Shown: positions 47,441 through 57,865, numbered from the stretch's first letter. The stretch: DNA of 64,000 bases from JAVJQS01 sp040218815 (GCA_040218815.1 JAVJQS010000001.1:236433-300432); one strand, 5' to 3'. The notes: generated by a model not told the origin, from the letters alone. Numbers and translations are program-made.

Positions 47441-49162
47441 ATGGAAAAAAGGTGGTCACTTAAAGAAAAAGCAGAAGAGAAAAAAATTCAAGAACTTTCT
47501 GATCAACTCAACGGGTTAAACAAAACCTTATGTAACTTGCTTATTCAAAGAGGCATCGAAACCTACCAAAAAGCAAAGGCCTTTTTCCGTCCATCATTGA
47601 GTGCTCTTCATGACCCTTTCTTGATGAAAGACATGAGCAAAGCAGTGACACGCATACAAACGGCCATAAAACAAAAAGAACATATTTTAATTTATGGGGA
47701 TTATGATGTTGATGGCACTACATCTGTAGCATTAGTTTATTCCTTTTTAAGAGAAGTTTATCCCAACTTAAGCTATTACATTCCCGATCGAAATAAAGAA
47801 GGATATGGAATTTCAAAGCAAGGAATCGACTTTGCATTTGACAAAGAAATTAGCTTAATCATTGCCTTAGATTGTGGAATAAAAGCAGTCGAAAAAGTAG
47901 CTTATGCCAATAAAAAAAATATTGATTTTATTATTTGTGATCACCACTTGCCTGGCGAAGAACTTCCAAAAGCACATGCAATTTTAGACCCTAAACAAAA
48001 GGATTGTAATTACCCTTTCAAAGAACTTTCAGGGTGTGGAGTTGGATTTAAATTAATGCAAGCTTTTGCTGAAAAAGAAAACATTCCCATTAAACAACTG
48101 CATAACAAGCTTGATATTTTGGCAGTGAGTATTTGCGCTGACATTGTGCCGATTGTAGGAGAGAATAGGATACTCACACACTTTGGCTTGAAAAAGTTAA
48201 ACAGTAATCCACAAGCAGGCTTTAAGGCGATGCTAGAAATTGCCAACGTGAAAAAAAAGGAATTAACTGTTACCGACGTTGTATTCACTCTAGCTCCCAG
48301 AATAAATGCGGCAGGAAGAATTGAAAGTGGGAACAAGGCGGTTGAAGCAATGCTCTCAGCTGACGCAGAATTAGCTTTGGAAAGTGGAAACTACATCAAT
48401 ATCCAAAATAATGAGCGCAGAAACTTTGACCAAGCCATTACACAAGAAGCCTTGGCTATGATTGAGGCTGATGATAAATTAGTAAAACAAAAAACTACCG
48501 TATTGTTTAAGGAAGATTGGCATAAAGGGGTGATTGGAATTGTAGCTTCTCGCTGTATTGAAACCTATTATCGGCCAACCATAATTTTAACTGAAAGCAA
48601 TGGAAAAGCTTCAGGCTCCGCTCGTTCAGTAAAAGATTTCAGTGTTTATGAGGCTTTGGAGCAATGCAGCGAATTGCTGGAGCAGTTCGGTGGGCACAAA
48701 TATGCAGCAGGTATGACAATGGCCAAAGAAAATATTCCCGCTTTCCAAGCTAAGTTTGAGGAAGTGGTGGCCGCATCCATCCCTGATAAATTGTTAATTC
48801 CCGAAATTGAAATTGATGCTGAATTGGAGTTATCAGAAATTTCTGCAAAATTTTATCAAATCTTAAAACAATTTGCTCCATATGGACCTGAAAATATGAG
48901 TCCTTTATTTCTAACTAAACATGTTATCGAAAAAGGAGCTGCTAGAATTGTAGGAAAAAACCATTTAAAACTGGAAATTGTAGACCCAAAAAATCCAGCA
49001 TATTTTTACCCAGCCATTGGATTTAATTTAGGTGATAAGATTGATTTGATCAAACAACAGCAAGCGTTTGATGTGGTATATTCAATTGAGGAAAACGAAT
49101 GGAATGGAAAAATTAGTTTGCAGTTAAATGTAAAAGACATTAGGCCAGCTGTAAATAATTAA
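47441..49162 (+). CDS. recJ: Single-stranded-DNA-specific exonuclease RecJ
   Basis: 573 residues. DHH phosphoesterase motifs: YGDYDVDGTTSVALVY (about 87-102), ALDCGIK and CDHHLPG. The DHHA1 part has GKASGSARS and EQFGGHKYAAGMTM. The C-terminal OB-type region is present. RecJ degrades 5' ssDNA ends in recombination and repair. Confidence 0.96.
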   Translation: MEKRWSLKEKAEEKKIQELSDQLNGLNKTLCNLLIQRGIETYQKAKAFFRPSLSALHDPFLMKDMSKAVTRIQTAIKQKEHILIYGDYDVDGTTSVALVYSFLREVYPNLSYYIPDRNKEGYGISKQGIDFAFDKEISLIIALDCGIKAVEKVAYANKKNIDFIICDHHLPGEELPKAHAILDPKQKDCNYPFKELSGCGVGFKLMQAFAEKENIPIKQLHNKLDILAVSICADIVPIVGENRILTHFGLKKLNSNPQAGFKAMLEIANVKKKELTVTDVVFTLAPRINAAGRIESGNKAVEAMLSADAELALESGNYINIQNNERRNFDQAITQEALAMIEADDKLVKQKTTVLFKEDWHKGVIGIVASRCIETYYRPTIILTESNGKASGSARSVKDFSVYEALEQCSELLEQFGGHKYAAGMTMAKENIPAFQAKFEEVVAASIPDKLLIPEIEIDAELELSEISAKFYQILKQFAPYGPENMSPLFLTKHVIEKGAARIVGKNHLKLEIVDPKNPAYFYPAIGFNLGDKIDLIKQQQAFDVVYSIEENEWNGKISLQLNVKDIRPAVNN

Positions 49163-49185
49163 TATCACTTTTTAAATAGATTAAA

Positions 49186-49512
49186 TCATCCCAACTTTGC
49201 ATTATTTTTATGCCTTTCGCTGTCACGTTTAGACTTCTTTTCTAAATTTTTTGCTAAGGCTTCCTCTAAATTAACACCTGTTTGGTTGGCTAAACAAATC
49301 AGCACAAACAAAACATCTGCCAACTCGTCTCCTAAATCTTTTGATCGATCACTTTTCTTTTCAGATTGTTCTCCATAACGCCGGGCTATAATTCGAGCAA
49401 CTTCACCAACCTCCTCTGTCAATTGGGCCATATTAGTGAGTTCGTTGAAATAACGAACACCATGCTCTTTTATCCAATCATCAACTGCTTGTTGTGCTTC
49501 ATTTAGTGTCAT
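49186..49512 (-). CDS. MazG-like nucleotide pyrophosphohydrolase
   Basis: 108 residues. EEVGEVARIIARRYGEQ and DLGDELADVLFVLICLAN provide the E-x2-E and E-x2-D metal ligands of the all-alpha MazG family. It should hydrolyse non-canonical nucleoside triphosphates. Its ATG overlaps the dtd stop by one base. Confidence 0.9.
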   Translation of the reverse strand: MTLNEAQQAVDDWIKEHGVRYFNELTNMAQLTEEVGEVARIIARRYGEQSEKKSDRSKDLGDELADVLFVLICLANQTGVNLEEALAKNLEKKSKRDSERHKNNAKLG

Positions 49513-49964
49513 TATTCTCGATTTTTTGAATCCATGGTAATGGTAACTGGGCCGTCGTTAACTAATGTTACTTGCATATCTGCCCCAAAGGTTCCTGCAG
49601 GAATCGCTTCGCCAATCAAAGCACCTAATTGTAATTTAAATTGCTCATATAACTTTTCTGCGTATTTAGGATCTGCAGCACGCATGAAAGATGGTCTATT
49701 CCCCTTTTTTGTAGCAGCATGTAAAGTAAATTGACTTACTGCCAAGATTTCTCCATTAACAGCTTTTACATCATGATTCATATGGCCTTCCTCATCATTA
49801 AAAACACGCATGGCTACCACTTTTCGTGCTAACCATTCTACATCTTCCATTTCATCAGCTTCTTCAACACCAACAAATACAAGTAATCCGCTTTTAATCG
49901 CACCTACCTCTTGGTTATTTACTTCTACTTTAGCTTCCTTTACGCGTTGTATTACTAGTCTCAT
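49512..49964 (-). CDS. dtd: D-aminoacyl-tRNA deacylase
   Basis: 150 residues. The active motifs are VSQFTLHA (SQxTL) and NDGPVTI (the chirality-proofreading GP motif). DTD hydrolyses D-aminoacyl-tRNA. Middle gene of the rsgA-dtd-mazG unit on the minus strand. Confidence 0.96.
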   Translation of the reverse strand: MRLVIQRVKEAKVEVNNQEVGAIKSGLLVFVGVEEADEMEDVEWLARKVVAMRVFNDEEGHMNHDVKAVNGEILAVSQFTLHAATKKGNRPSFMRAADPKYAEKLYEQFKLQLGALIGEAIPAGTFGADMQVTLVNDGPVTITMDSKNRE

Positions 49965-50027
49965 TTCTTTAAATTTTCAGCTTATCGCTAGTTCTTATTG
50001 GTTTCCTGTTTAACTTTCTTATTTGCC

Positions 50028-50963
50028 TTAGTATCCTTTAGTTCTGTAGCTCTCCCCTTCTTCTTCCTCGAATATAGACAAATAGTTCAAGTACCTTGTT
50101 TTAGCAATTTCACCCTTTGCTACAGCTTCTTTTATCGCACAATTGGGTTCATTGATGTGCACACAATTATTGAATTTACAATCGTTTATTTTTTCTCGCA
50201 TTTCAGGAAAGTAATGCGACAAAACCTCTCGGTCTAACTCTACATTGCCAAAACCTTTAATCCCTGGGGTATCAATAATTTTTCCTCCAAACGGCAATTC
50301 AAACAACTCAGCAAAAGTAGTGGTGTGTTGACCTGTTTGATGGGCATCAGAAATTTTATTGACCCTCAAGTCAAAATTAGAATCTAAGGAATTGATTAAT
50401 GTACTCTTTCCAACTCCTGAATTCCCTGAAAAAATAGATATTTTACCCTTCATCAGCTCCTTCAACTTATCAATGCCCTTCTCTTCTGTTGCAACTACTT
50501 CAAGCTGCTCATATCCAGCAGATTTATAAATTTCTTTCCATCGAGCTAAGTCCTTTTCTTGCTTTTCAGTTGTTAATAAATCCAACTTATTATAAACTAA
50601 AACTGTAGGAATACGGTAAGCCTCTGCACCGACTAAAAAACGATCAACAAAACCCAAAGTAGTAACAGGATTTTCAATGGTAATAATCAAAAAAAGACAA
50701 TCGACATTTGCAGCAATGATTTGAACTTGCTTGGAAAGATTTATGGACTTCCGAATAATGTAATTTTTTCGATCTTCGATAGTATGAATAACTCCTTCTT
50801 CACCTTCCATTTCAAATTTCACACGATCACCTACTGCCAAAGGATTAGTGCTTTTTAGCCCTTTGATTCGAAATTTCCCTTTCAAACGTGCTTGTATACG
50901 CTCTTTCTGAGAAGTTTCTACTTCATACCAGCTACCTGTTGATTTTACAACTAATCCTTCCAA
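50028..50963 (-). CDS. rsgA: Ribosome small subunit-dependent GTPase A
   Basis: 311 residues. An N-terminal OB domain precedes a circularly permuted GTPase: VYNKLDLL (G4), FSGNSGVGKSTLIN (G1), DTPGIKGFG (G3). The zinc site CKFNNCVHINEPNC follows. RsgA acts in late 30S assembly. Confidence 0.96.
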   Translation of the reverse strand: MEGLVVKSTGSWYEVETSQKERIQARLKGKFRIKGLKSTNPLAVGDRVKFEMEGEEGVIHTIEDRKNYIIRKSINLSKQVQIIAANVDCLFLIITIENPVTTLGFVDRFLVGAEAYRIPTVLVYNKLDLLTTEKQEKDLARWKEIYKSAGYEQLEVVATEEKGIDKLKELMKGKISIFSGNSGVGKSTLINSLDSNFDLRVNKISDAHQTGQHTTTFAELFELPFGGKIIDTPGIKGFGNVELDREVLSHYFPEMREKINDCKFNNCVHINEPNCAIKEAVAKGEIAKTRYLNYLSIFEEEEGESYRTKGY

Positions 50964-51035
50964 ATTCCCTCTAGTTTATACCCTGTACTTCGGGTTTAAA
51001 ATTAGTAAATTCGTCTTGCAAAAAAAGAATCAAAG

Positions 51036-51956
51036 ATGTCTATTGTAGTAGAAGGAGTTAGCAAACACTATGGCGAGCAAAAAGCATTAAATAATGTGAG
51101 CTTTGAAATCACCCCTGGAGAAATTGTTGGTTTTTTAGGGCCTAATGGGGCAGGAAAATCAACTATGATGAAAATAATTACTGGCTTTATTCCAGCTACT
51201 AGTGGTAAAGTTAGCGTGACCGGCATGAACATTGAAGAAAGTCCTTTGGCCATAAAACGCAAAGTAGGTTATTTGGCAGAACAGAATCCATTGTATTACG
51301 ATATGTACGTGCGTGAATATTTAAGTTTTATAGCAGGAATATTTAAACTGGAAAACCCAAAACAACGCATCGATGAAATTATTGAAACAGTTGGTTTAAG
51401 TATTGAACAAAACAAAAAAATTGGAGCGCTGTCAAAGGGATACAAACAACGTGTTGGCTTGGCCCAAGCATTATTGCACGACCCGGAAGTGCTAATATTA
51501 GATGAGCCAACAACTGGATTAGACCCTAATCAATTAGAAGAGATTCGAGGCTTAATTAAAAAAATAGGCGCTGAAAAAACAGTAATGCTATCGACCCACA
51601 TTATGCAGGAAGTAGAGGCCATTTGTGACCGGGTAATCATAATCAATAAGGGTAAAATTGTGGCGAACGATAAAGCCTCCAATCTAAGTTCATTATTCAG
51701 CAGCCAAAGCATAATAAAAGTAGAGTTTGATGTACAAGTGGACTTGGCAAAATTAAAAGCTATACCAGGGGTAGCATCAATTCAAAACCCTAGTGGAAAC
51801 ATCTACTTGATCAAGAGTCAAGCAGAAAAAGACATAAGAAATGATGTTTTCCAACTTGCAGTGCAGGAAAATTTATCAGTTATTACCTTGCAAAAAGAAG
51901 CAGTTAAACTTGAGGATATCTTCAAGCAACTGACTACTCAAGAAATCGAACAATAA
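51036..51956 (+). CDS. gldA: Gliding motility-associated ABC transporter ATPase
   Basis: 306 residues. Walker A GPNGAGKSTMM, signature LSKGYKQRVGLAQ, Walker B VLILDEPTTGLDPNQ, H-loop LSTHIMQEV. The C-terminal 80 residues match the GldA extension. GldA with GldF/GldG supports gliding in Bacteroidota; those two genes are not here, and the assignment against other DrrA-like ATPases is moderate. Confidence 0.82.
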   Translation: MSIVVEGVSKHYGEQKALNNVSFEITPGEIVGFLGPNGAGKSTMMKIITGFIPATSGKVSVTGMNIEESPLAIKRKVGYLAEQNPLYYDMYVREYLSFIAGIFKLENPKQRIDEIIETVGLSIEQNKKIGALSKGYKQRVGLAQALLHDPEVLILDEPTTGLDPNQLEEIRGLIKKIGAEKTVMLSTHIMQEVEAICDRVIIINKGKIVANDKASNLSSLFSSQSIIKVEFDVQVDLAKLKAIPGVASIQNPSGNIYLIKSQAEKDIRNDVFQLAVQENLSVITLQKEAVKLEDIFKQLTTQEIEQ

Positions 51957-51983
51957 AAAATTCCAAAATCTTTTATCAATTCG

Positions 51984-51991
51984 TACTTTAG
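51984..51991 (+). promoter_or_regulatory. Candidate -7 box for metK
   Basis: TACTTTAG differs from TAnnTTTG by one base and lies 27 bp before the metK ATG. The spacing suits a short leader. No riboswitch structure was seen upstream of metK. Confidence 0.35.
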
Positions 51992-52017
51992 CGAACCGAA
52001 AAATTAACACAAATTTT

Positions 52018-53271
52018 ATGTCATATTTATTTACTTCGGAATCAGTATCCGAAGGTCATCCAGATAAGGTTGCTGATCAAATTTCAGATGCATTAATCGA
52101 CAATTTCTTAGCTTTTGATAAAGACTCAAAAGTTGCATGTGAAACTTTAGTAACAACAGGGCAAGTGGTATTAGCTGGCGAAGTAAAGTCAAATGCTTAT
52201 TTAGACGTACAATTAATTGCGCGTGATGTCATTAACAAAATTGGTTATGACAAGGGTGAGTATATGTTTGACGGCAATAGCTGTGGTGTATTTTCTGCAA
52301 TTCATGAGCAATCACCTGACATTAATCAAGGAGTTGACCGAGCAAATAAAGAAGAGCAAGGTGCTGGAGATCAAGGAATGATGTTTGGTTATGCTACCAA
52401 CGAAACGGAGAGCTACATGCCCTTGCCACTAGAAATTTCTCATATTTTATTGAAGGAATTAGCGGCGCTAAGAAGAGAAAAAAATGAAATTACTTATTTA
52501 CGACCAGATTCAAAGTCCCAAGTGACAATTGAGTATGACGATGACAATAAGCCAGTTAGGATTGACGCCATTGTTGTTTCTACACAGCACGATGATTTTG
52601 ATACTGAATCAAACATGTTGGCAAAAATCAAAAAAGACATCATTGAAATTTTAATCCCAAGAGTAAAAGCTCAACTCCCAGCTGAGACACAAGCACTATT
52701 TAACGACCAAATTAATTACCACATCAATCCTACAGGAATTTTTGTAATTGGTGGTCCACACGGTGACACTGGATTGACAGGTAGAAAAATAATTGTAGAC
52801 ACCTATGGGGGTAAAGGAGCTCACGGAGGTGGCGCATTTTCTGGAAAAGACCCTAGTAAAGTAGATCGATCTGCAGCCTATGCCACGCGACATATTGCTA
52901 AAAATTTAGTTGCTGCTGGTGTTGCCGATGAAGCATTAGTTCAAGTAGCTTACGCAATCGGTGTTGCAAAGCCAATGGGCCTCTATGTATCCACTTATGG
53001 CACATCTAAAGTGAACATTAATGATGGAGAGATTGCTAAAAAGTTGATGGAAATTTTTGACATGCGACCATATGCAATTGAAGAGCGTTTTCAGTTGAGA
53101 ACTCCAATTTATGCAGAAACTGCTGCCTATGGCCATATGGGCAGAACTTGCGAGGTGGTTGAGAAAACATTTATTTCACAGACTGGTGAAAAAGTAAACA
53201 TGAAAGTTAAATTATTCCCATGGGAAGAATTAAATTATGTAGATAAGGTAAAAGCTGCCTTCGGATTATAA
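52018..53271 (+). CDS. metK: S-adenosylmethionine synthase
   Basis: 417 residues. GHPDKVADQISDALID, GAGDQGMMFGYA and GGGAFSGKDPSKVDRSAAY are the three MetK signatures, in order and complete. It forms SAM from methionine and ATP. It has a strong bidirectional terminator after it. Confidence 0.98.
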   Translation: MSYLFTSESVSEGHPDKVADQISDALIDNFLAFDKDSKVACETLVTTGQVVLAGEVKSNAYLDVQLIARDVINKIGYDKGEYMFDGNSCGVFSAIHEQSPDINQGVDRANKEEQGAGDQGMMFGYATNETESYMPLPLEISHILLKELAALRREKNEITYLRPDSKSQVTIEYDDDNKPVRIDAIVVSTQHDDFDTESNMLAKIKKDIIEILIPRVKAQLPAETQALFNDQINYHINPTGIFVIGGPHGDTGLTGRKIIVDTYGGKGAHGGGAFSGKDPSKVDRSAAYATRHIAKNLVAAGVADEALVQVAYAIGVAKPMGLYVSTYGTSKVNINDGEIAKKLMEIFDMRPYAIEERFQLRTPIYAETAAYGHMGRTCEVVEKTFISQTGEKVNMKVKLFPWEELNYVDKVKAAFGL

Positions 53272-53294
53272 AGAAGCTTCAATCAATAAAATTT

Positions 53295-53337
53295 AAAACC
53301 TTGTTATGTTTAGAGAAATCTAAGCACACAAGGTTTT
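53295..53337. terminator. Bidirectional terminator between metK and der
   Basis: AAAACCTTGT pairs with ACAAGGTTTT, with an inner TTAG-type stem, and T-runs follow on either strand. It lies in the convergent gap. Confidence 0.75.
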
Positions 53338-53354
53338 CCTTTTTAAAAAACAAT

Positions 53355-54662
53355 TTACTTCTTCCTAAAAAACAATTGAATTGGCACTCCGGTAAAGTCA
53401 AATTTCTCTCTCAGTCTGTTTTCTACGAAGCGCTTATACGGCTCCTTAATGTATTGTGGGTGGTTGCAATAAAAAACAAAGGTAGGTTTGTAGGTTGGTA
53501 ACATATTTACAAACTTTATCTTAATAAACTTCCCCTTTACTGAAGGTGGAGGAGCAGAATCTACTATAGGCAGCATCACTTTATTAAGCTCATTGGTGCT
53601 GATCTTTTTTATTCGATTTTCAAATACTTTTACGGCTACTTTCAGTACATCATGAATTCGCTGCTTTTCAATAACTGACGTAAAAATTATAGGCACATCG
53701 GTAAATGGAGCAATTTTGTTAAGAATTTGACCCTTAAATTCTTTCATGGTATTTGATTCTTTATTTTCAATCAAATCCCATTTATTAACCATGATTACAA
53801 TGCCTTTTTTGTTTTTCAAGGCCAAACTGTAAATATTCATGTCCTGTGCCATCATACCCTGGGTAGCCTCAATCAACAAAATACAAACATCAGAATTTTC
53901 AATGGCTCGAATAGAACGCATTACAGAATAATATTCTACGTCCTCTTCTACCTTCGTCTTCTTTCGAAGCCCTGCAGTATCTGTTAATATGAAATCAAAT
54001 CCATAGGCATTGTAATGTGTTCCCACGGCATCACGTGTTGTGCCTGCAATAGGAGTTACAATATTTCGTTCTTTTCCAATTAAGGTATTTAAAAATGAAG
54101 ATTTTCCCACATTTGGTCGACCTACAATTGCAATACGTGGAATATCTGACTCTTCCTCATTAGGCTCATCTTGAAACTCAGCTATAACTTTGTCCAACAA
54201 ATCACCGGTACCACTGCCATTCATGCTAGAAATATTGTGGATTTCTCCTAATCCAAAGGCATAGAATTCAGCAGCCTCAGCAATTCGTGCATGATTATCA
54301 ACCTTATTAGCAACAACAAAAACAGTTTTATTTGTTTTACGCAGTAAATTAGCTACAGTAGTGTCTAAGTCAGTAATACCAACAGTAACATCTACAATAA
54401 ATAAAATGATGTTTGCTTCCTCCAAAGCAATTTCTACTTGCTTTCTTATCTCTCCCTCAAATTCATCATCCGACCCTCTCACGTAGCCGCCTGTATCAAT
54501 AACTGAGAAATCTCTTCCACCCCAAGTCGCTTTTCCATATTGCCGATCACGTGTAACCCCACTTGCTTCGTCAACAATGGCCTTTCTACTTTCAGTTAAT
54601 CGATTGAATAATGTAGACTTTCCAACATTGGGTCGACCTACTATTGCTACAATATTTCCCAT
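53355..54662 (-). CDS. der: Ribosome biogenesis GTPase Der
   Basis: 435 residues. Two tandem G domains: GRPNVGKSTLFN near residue 8 and GRPNVGKSSFLN near 180, each with DTGG/DTAG and NKxD (ANKVDNH, VNKWDLI). The KH-like C-terminal domain is present. Der assists 50S assembly. It lies 3 bp downstream of era. Confidence 0.97.
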   Translation of the reverse strand: MGNIVAIVGRPNVGKSTLFNRLTESRKAIVDEASGVTRDRQYGKATWGGRDFSVIDTGGYVRGSDDEFEGEIRKQVEIALEEANIILFIVDVTVGITDLDTTVANLLRKTNKTVFVVANKVDNHARIAEAAEFYAFGLGEIHNISSMNGSGTGDLLDKVIAEFQDEPNEEESDIPRIAIVGRPNVGKSSFLNTLIGKERNIVTPIAGTTRDAVGTHYNAYGFDFILTDTAGLRKKTKVEEDVEYYSVMRSIRAIENSDVCILLIEATQGMMAQDMNIYSLALKNKKGIVIMVNKWDLIENKESNTMKEFKGQILNKIAPFTDVPIIFTSVIEKQRIHDVLKVAVKVFENRIKKISTNELNKVMLPIVDSAPPPSVKGKFIKIKFVNMLPTYKPTFVFYCNHPQYIKEPYKRFVENRLREKFDFTGVPIQLFFRKK

Positions 54663-54665
54663 TTG

Positions 54666-55553
54666 CTATAAGTAACCAAATTTTTTTAATTGCTTTTCAT
54701 CGTTTCGCCAGTCTTTATTGACCTTTACATACAATTCAAGGTATATTTTTTTCTGAAAAAACTCTTCCAGGTCCTTGCGGGCATATGTCCCGACTTTCTT
54801 CAACATTTTTCCTTCTTTGCCAATAATTATCCCTTTTTGGCTTTCACGCGAAACATAAATTATTGCCCTAATTTTTATAATTTCCTGCTCATCTTTAAAT
54901 GATTCAACTTCAATCTCTGCAGAATATGGTACTTCTTGATCATAAAGAAGCAATATTTTTTCTCTTATTTTTTCTTCTACAAAAAATCGTTCTGACTTAT
55001 CAGTCAGACTATCTTTTGGATAATAGGGTGGGCTCTCTGGCAGTAATTCAATAATTTTTTGTTTTAAGCTATCAACATTAAATGCATGTAATGCAGAGAG
55101 AGGCAAAATGCTAGCCTTTGGCAGTTGTTCATGCCATCGGTTCATTTCAATTTCTAATTTTTCTTGCTGCGATAAATCTATTTTATTCATTAAAACAATT
55201 ACAGGAACATCAGTCTTGTTCAAGAAGTCATTGAGTCGATCATCTTTAAGTTTCTGCTGTCCGCATTCCAACATCAATAGAATAATATCTGCATCTTTCA
55301 AGGATGAGTAGACAAACTTCATCATACCTTCTTGCATTTTATATGCAGGGTCTATGATTCCTGGCGTATCAGAATAAACAATCTGGTAGTCGTCTTCATT
55401 AACAATGCCTAATATACGATGCCGGGTAGTTTGTGCCTTTGAAGTGATGATTGAAAGCTGTTCTCCAACTAATTGATTCATCAAGGTTGACTTCCCTACG
55501 TTAGGATGCCCAATAATATTTACAAAACCAGCCTTGTGTTTCATTGCCTTCAA
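54666..55553 (-). CDS. era: GTPase Era
   Basis: 295 residues. G1 GHPNVGKSTLMNQ, G3 SDTPGI, G4 LMNKIDL. The C-terminal KH type II domain contains KGIIIGKEGKMLKKVG. Era binds the 16S 3' end in 30S maturation. It is in one operon with der. Confidence 0.97.
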   Translation of the reverse strand: MKAMKHKAGFVNIIGHPNVGKSTLMNQLVGEQLSIITSKAQTTRHRILGIVNEDDYQIVYSDTPGIIDPAYKMQEGMMKFVYSSLKDADIILLMLECGQQKLKDDRLNDFLNKTDVPVIVLMNKIDLSQQEKLEIEMNRWHEQLPKASILPLSALHAFNVDSLKQKIIELLPESPPYYPKDSLTDKSERFFVEEKIREKILLLYDQEVPYSAEIEVESFKDEQEIIKIRAIIYVSRESQKGIIIGKEGKMLKKVGTYARKDLEEFFQKKIYLELYVKVNKDWRNDEKQLKKFGYL

Positions 55554-56190
55554 ATCTTTTGCAAAGGAACGAATTAATGTACTAAAACTAGCTTATGCTA
55601 ATTGTTGAATGAAGCATACATTATCTTGATATTTATTAGGGTAGAATGCCTAATCCACAGCCTCTACTTCCATGTTAATTTTTGCTCTCACTTTCAGTAG
55701 ATTTCTTTATTCCTAAGCTAACCTATATTATCCAACTTAGTAGTAGTGAAGTTTAGCATTGAATTAAAATATCACTCATACCAATTGATAAATGCTCTTG
55801 TTGACCTATAGAGTTATTTTATTGCATTTTTAGTATTTCAATCAACGTAATCTTCAATTTCTGGAAAGTATGAGAACTTTTGATTGTGATAATTTTTACT
55901 CATTCTTCTCCATCCAGTAGGATTGTTAACATTCGTAAAACAAGAAGACCTTTTTCCTGCAAAACTTCAGCATTTAAAAAGAATATATTCTACCTTCTTA
56001 AAACAGATAACAATAGGTAATTATTATAGTTAAGTTTTGAATATTTAGCAACTTCTTTTTTTGGGGAAGAAGTAAGAGATACCATTTTTACATATAAAAT
56101 ATAAGCTTATCATTAAAATAGATTGCAACAAGGACTGATACTATGCTAAAACGTTTTCGTATAATTAATTAACTTCTAGTAGTAGTTTAT
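55554..56190. other. 637-bp gene-free region
   Basis: It lies between the era gene start and the end of the outer-membrane gene. It is AT-rich, with no coding frame of any length and no tRNA-like fold seen. The only structures noted are TTAGG/CCTAA (near 55638) and ACTTCTT/AAGAAGT (56051-56073) hairpins. The era promoter should lie in its left part. Confidence 0.5.
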
Positions 56191-57309
56191 TTAATTTATA
56201 CCTTTGAAATTATTTTTACTAGAAAATCGATATGCAACAATAACATTTATCAAATAATCAGCAAATGCTGCATCTCCATGTCGATAAACACCAGTTTGCG
56301 CTGTTCTTACTTTATCTTCAAAGCTTCTTGTTCTATTTCTATATAAAGCAATGGGTAAAGTGGCAGATACAGATAAATTATTTTTAGAATATCCTACCCC
56401 AGGCTCTGCTGAGATTGCATAACCTGGTCTTCTATACCCTGAACTACTTCCTATGAGGTCATTTGCTGGTACACCTTCGGCTCTACTACCTAAATAAAAA
56501 TTGAATCCTTTCATGGTATTATAGAACCCTCCTATTGTAGCAGCAAATTGGTCTGGACAAGAAAATTCACTTCTACCATTTCTAGTTAGCACTCCGTTTG
56601 TTTCTTGAAAATTAAAAAGATAAAACAAATTGGAACTTATCCCAAATGAATGGGAAATGGGATGAAATCCTCGAACATCAATAGTTAATGCTGTTCCACC
56701 ATCCCCTGGCTGGATAGACTGATCAACAACTTTCTCAATATTTTCATCTTTATTCGAACCTTGATTGTAGAACGTATCTTCATAATTATACTTACCCGTA
56801 GGCAATTTTACTCCTATACCTATGGAGTAGTTAAAACGTGATGAATCTGGGTTAAACAACCAATACCCAATCCCCAAACGAATGTCTGCTAATCCCCTTG
56901 AAGATGTTTCATGCCTATCACCGAGTCCACTAGGCGGATTTCCGCCATGCTCATACATGGAAGACCTTTTGTGATACACAGTGGGTATAATAGCATTTAT
57001 AAAAATTCGATCCGATATACCATAAGTAATTGAAAAATCTAAAAAAGTAGATTCATTAACTACCTCTGTTCCTTCTTCTTGTCGGTGCTTTTCTTCAACA
57101 TCTCCCCTAAAGTGTTTGTCCGATTTAAAATACCGATAACCAAATTGAACATCAAAATCTCCCTTAGCTAAGTTTAATGTACTTCCCATGTTACTGCATG
57201 ATGAATTTCCTCTGATGGCGACACAACCCTGAGCATTTAACGAAGAATAGGAAAAAAAGCATGTTATTAACACTAAGAAACCGATTAAGTGATAGGAGTT
57301 AAGTTTCAT
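56191..57309 (-). CDS. Predicted outer-membrane beta-barrel protein
   Basis: 372 residues from ATG 57309, selected for the signal peptide (HLIGFLVLITCFFSYSSLNAQ); an in-frame extension to 57390 exists. A Cys-containing N-terminus (GCVAIRGNSSCSNMGST) precedes alternating strands FGYRYF, FSITYGISDRIF, LGIGYWL typical of OmpA-/transporter-type barrels. Function unknown. It is 20 bp after the MauE/DoxX-like gene and is probably co-expressed with it. Confidence 0.7.
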   Translation of the reverse strand: MKLNSYHLIGFLVLITCFFSYSSLNAQGCVAIRGNSSCSNMGSTLNLAKGDFDVQFGYRYFKSDKHFRGDVEEKHRQEEGTEVVNESTFLDFSITYGISDRIFINAIIPTVYHKRSSMYEHGGNPPSGLGDRHETSSRGLADIRLGIGYWLFNPDSSRFNYSIGIGVKLPTGKYNYEDTFYNQGSNKDENIEKVVDQSIQPGDGGTALTIDVRGFHPISHSFGISSNLFYLFNFQETNGVLTRNGRSEFSCPDQFAATIGGFYNTMKGFNFYLGSRAEGVPANDLIGSSSGYRRPGYAISAEPGVGYSKNNLSVSATLPIALYRNRTRSFEDKVRTAQTGVYRHGDAAFADYLINVIVAYRFSSKNNFKGIN

Positions 57310-57329
57310 TTTTAATGAATTAGTTGATT

Positions 57330-57752
57330 TTAAGTGATCTTTATAGGTGAAAATTCCTTTTTTCTGGGGTATATCAACAGCAATGCACAAATAATGATGA
57401 TATTTTTAACAATATATTGCCCTAACAATGTGAAGCTATTTATTGATTCATCAAATACTTCTGAAGGCAAGAGAATGAAGGGTGAAAAAGTAAAAATAAG
57501 ATGTAAAATAGCTAGTATAATACCGAGCTTGAGCAACTTGTTTGAAAGTAATAAAAGTCCTATAGTTACTTCTAAAATAGCCAAAGAAAAAACACACACT
57601 GCTTTAGGAATGAGAAAAAAAGTAAGCTTCTGAATAGTCAGTGAACATATTGACTCAGCTGGGCTTAACTGAGGGAAAAACTTCAAAAAGCCAAATAACA
57701 AAAAGATTAGGGCAATTGAATACTTGAGTAAATTTTGTTTGTTCTTTATCAT
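57330..57752 (-). CDS. MauE/DoxX-like membrane protein
   Basis: 140 residues, four membrane helices (first YSIALIFLLFGFLKFF). The four-helix layout resembles the MauE/DoxX group that includes redox- or quinone-linked proteins. No Cys pair for disulfide chemistry is visible, except single Cys residues. It starts the operon with the barrel gene. Confidence 0.65.
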   Translation of the reverse strand: MIKNKQNLLKYSIALIFLLFGFLKFFPQLSPAESICSLTIQKLTFFLIPKAVCVFSLAILEVTIGLLLLSNKLLKLGIILAILHLIFTFSPFILLPSEVFDESINSFTLLGQYIVKNIIIICALLLIYPRKKEFSPIKIT

Positions 57753-57845
57753 TTTCTGATTAATAAGGTATCAAATCTAAAATATTTGGATTTCTTTTTT
57801 ACATGAAATATGTGAAATGGTCCTATTAATTTGTGAATCAAGGAT

Positions 57846-57853
57846 TATATTTG
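57846..57853 (+). promoter_or_regulatory. -7 box that argues for the later LytTR start
   Basis: TATATTTG is a perfect TAnnTTTG. It lies inside the open frame if translation starts at GTG 57833, but 13 bp before TTG 57866. A promoter here would give a very short leader for the TTG start. Confidence 0.4.
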
Positions 57854-57865
57854 GTAAAAAATGTT

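Noticed and set aside
48010..48336. 108-codon antisense open frame inside recJ
   Set aside because: It is opposite a well-conserved gene and shows no protein-like motif.
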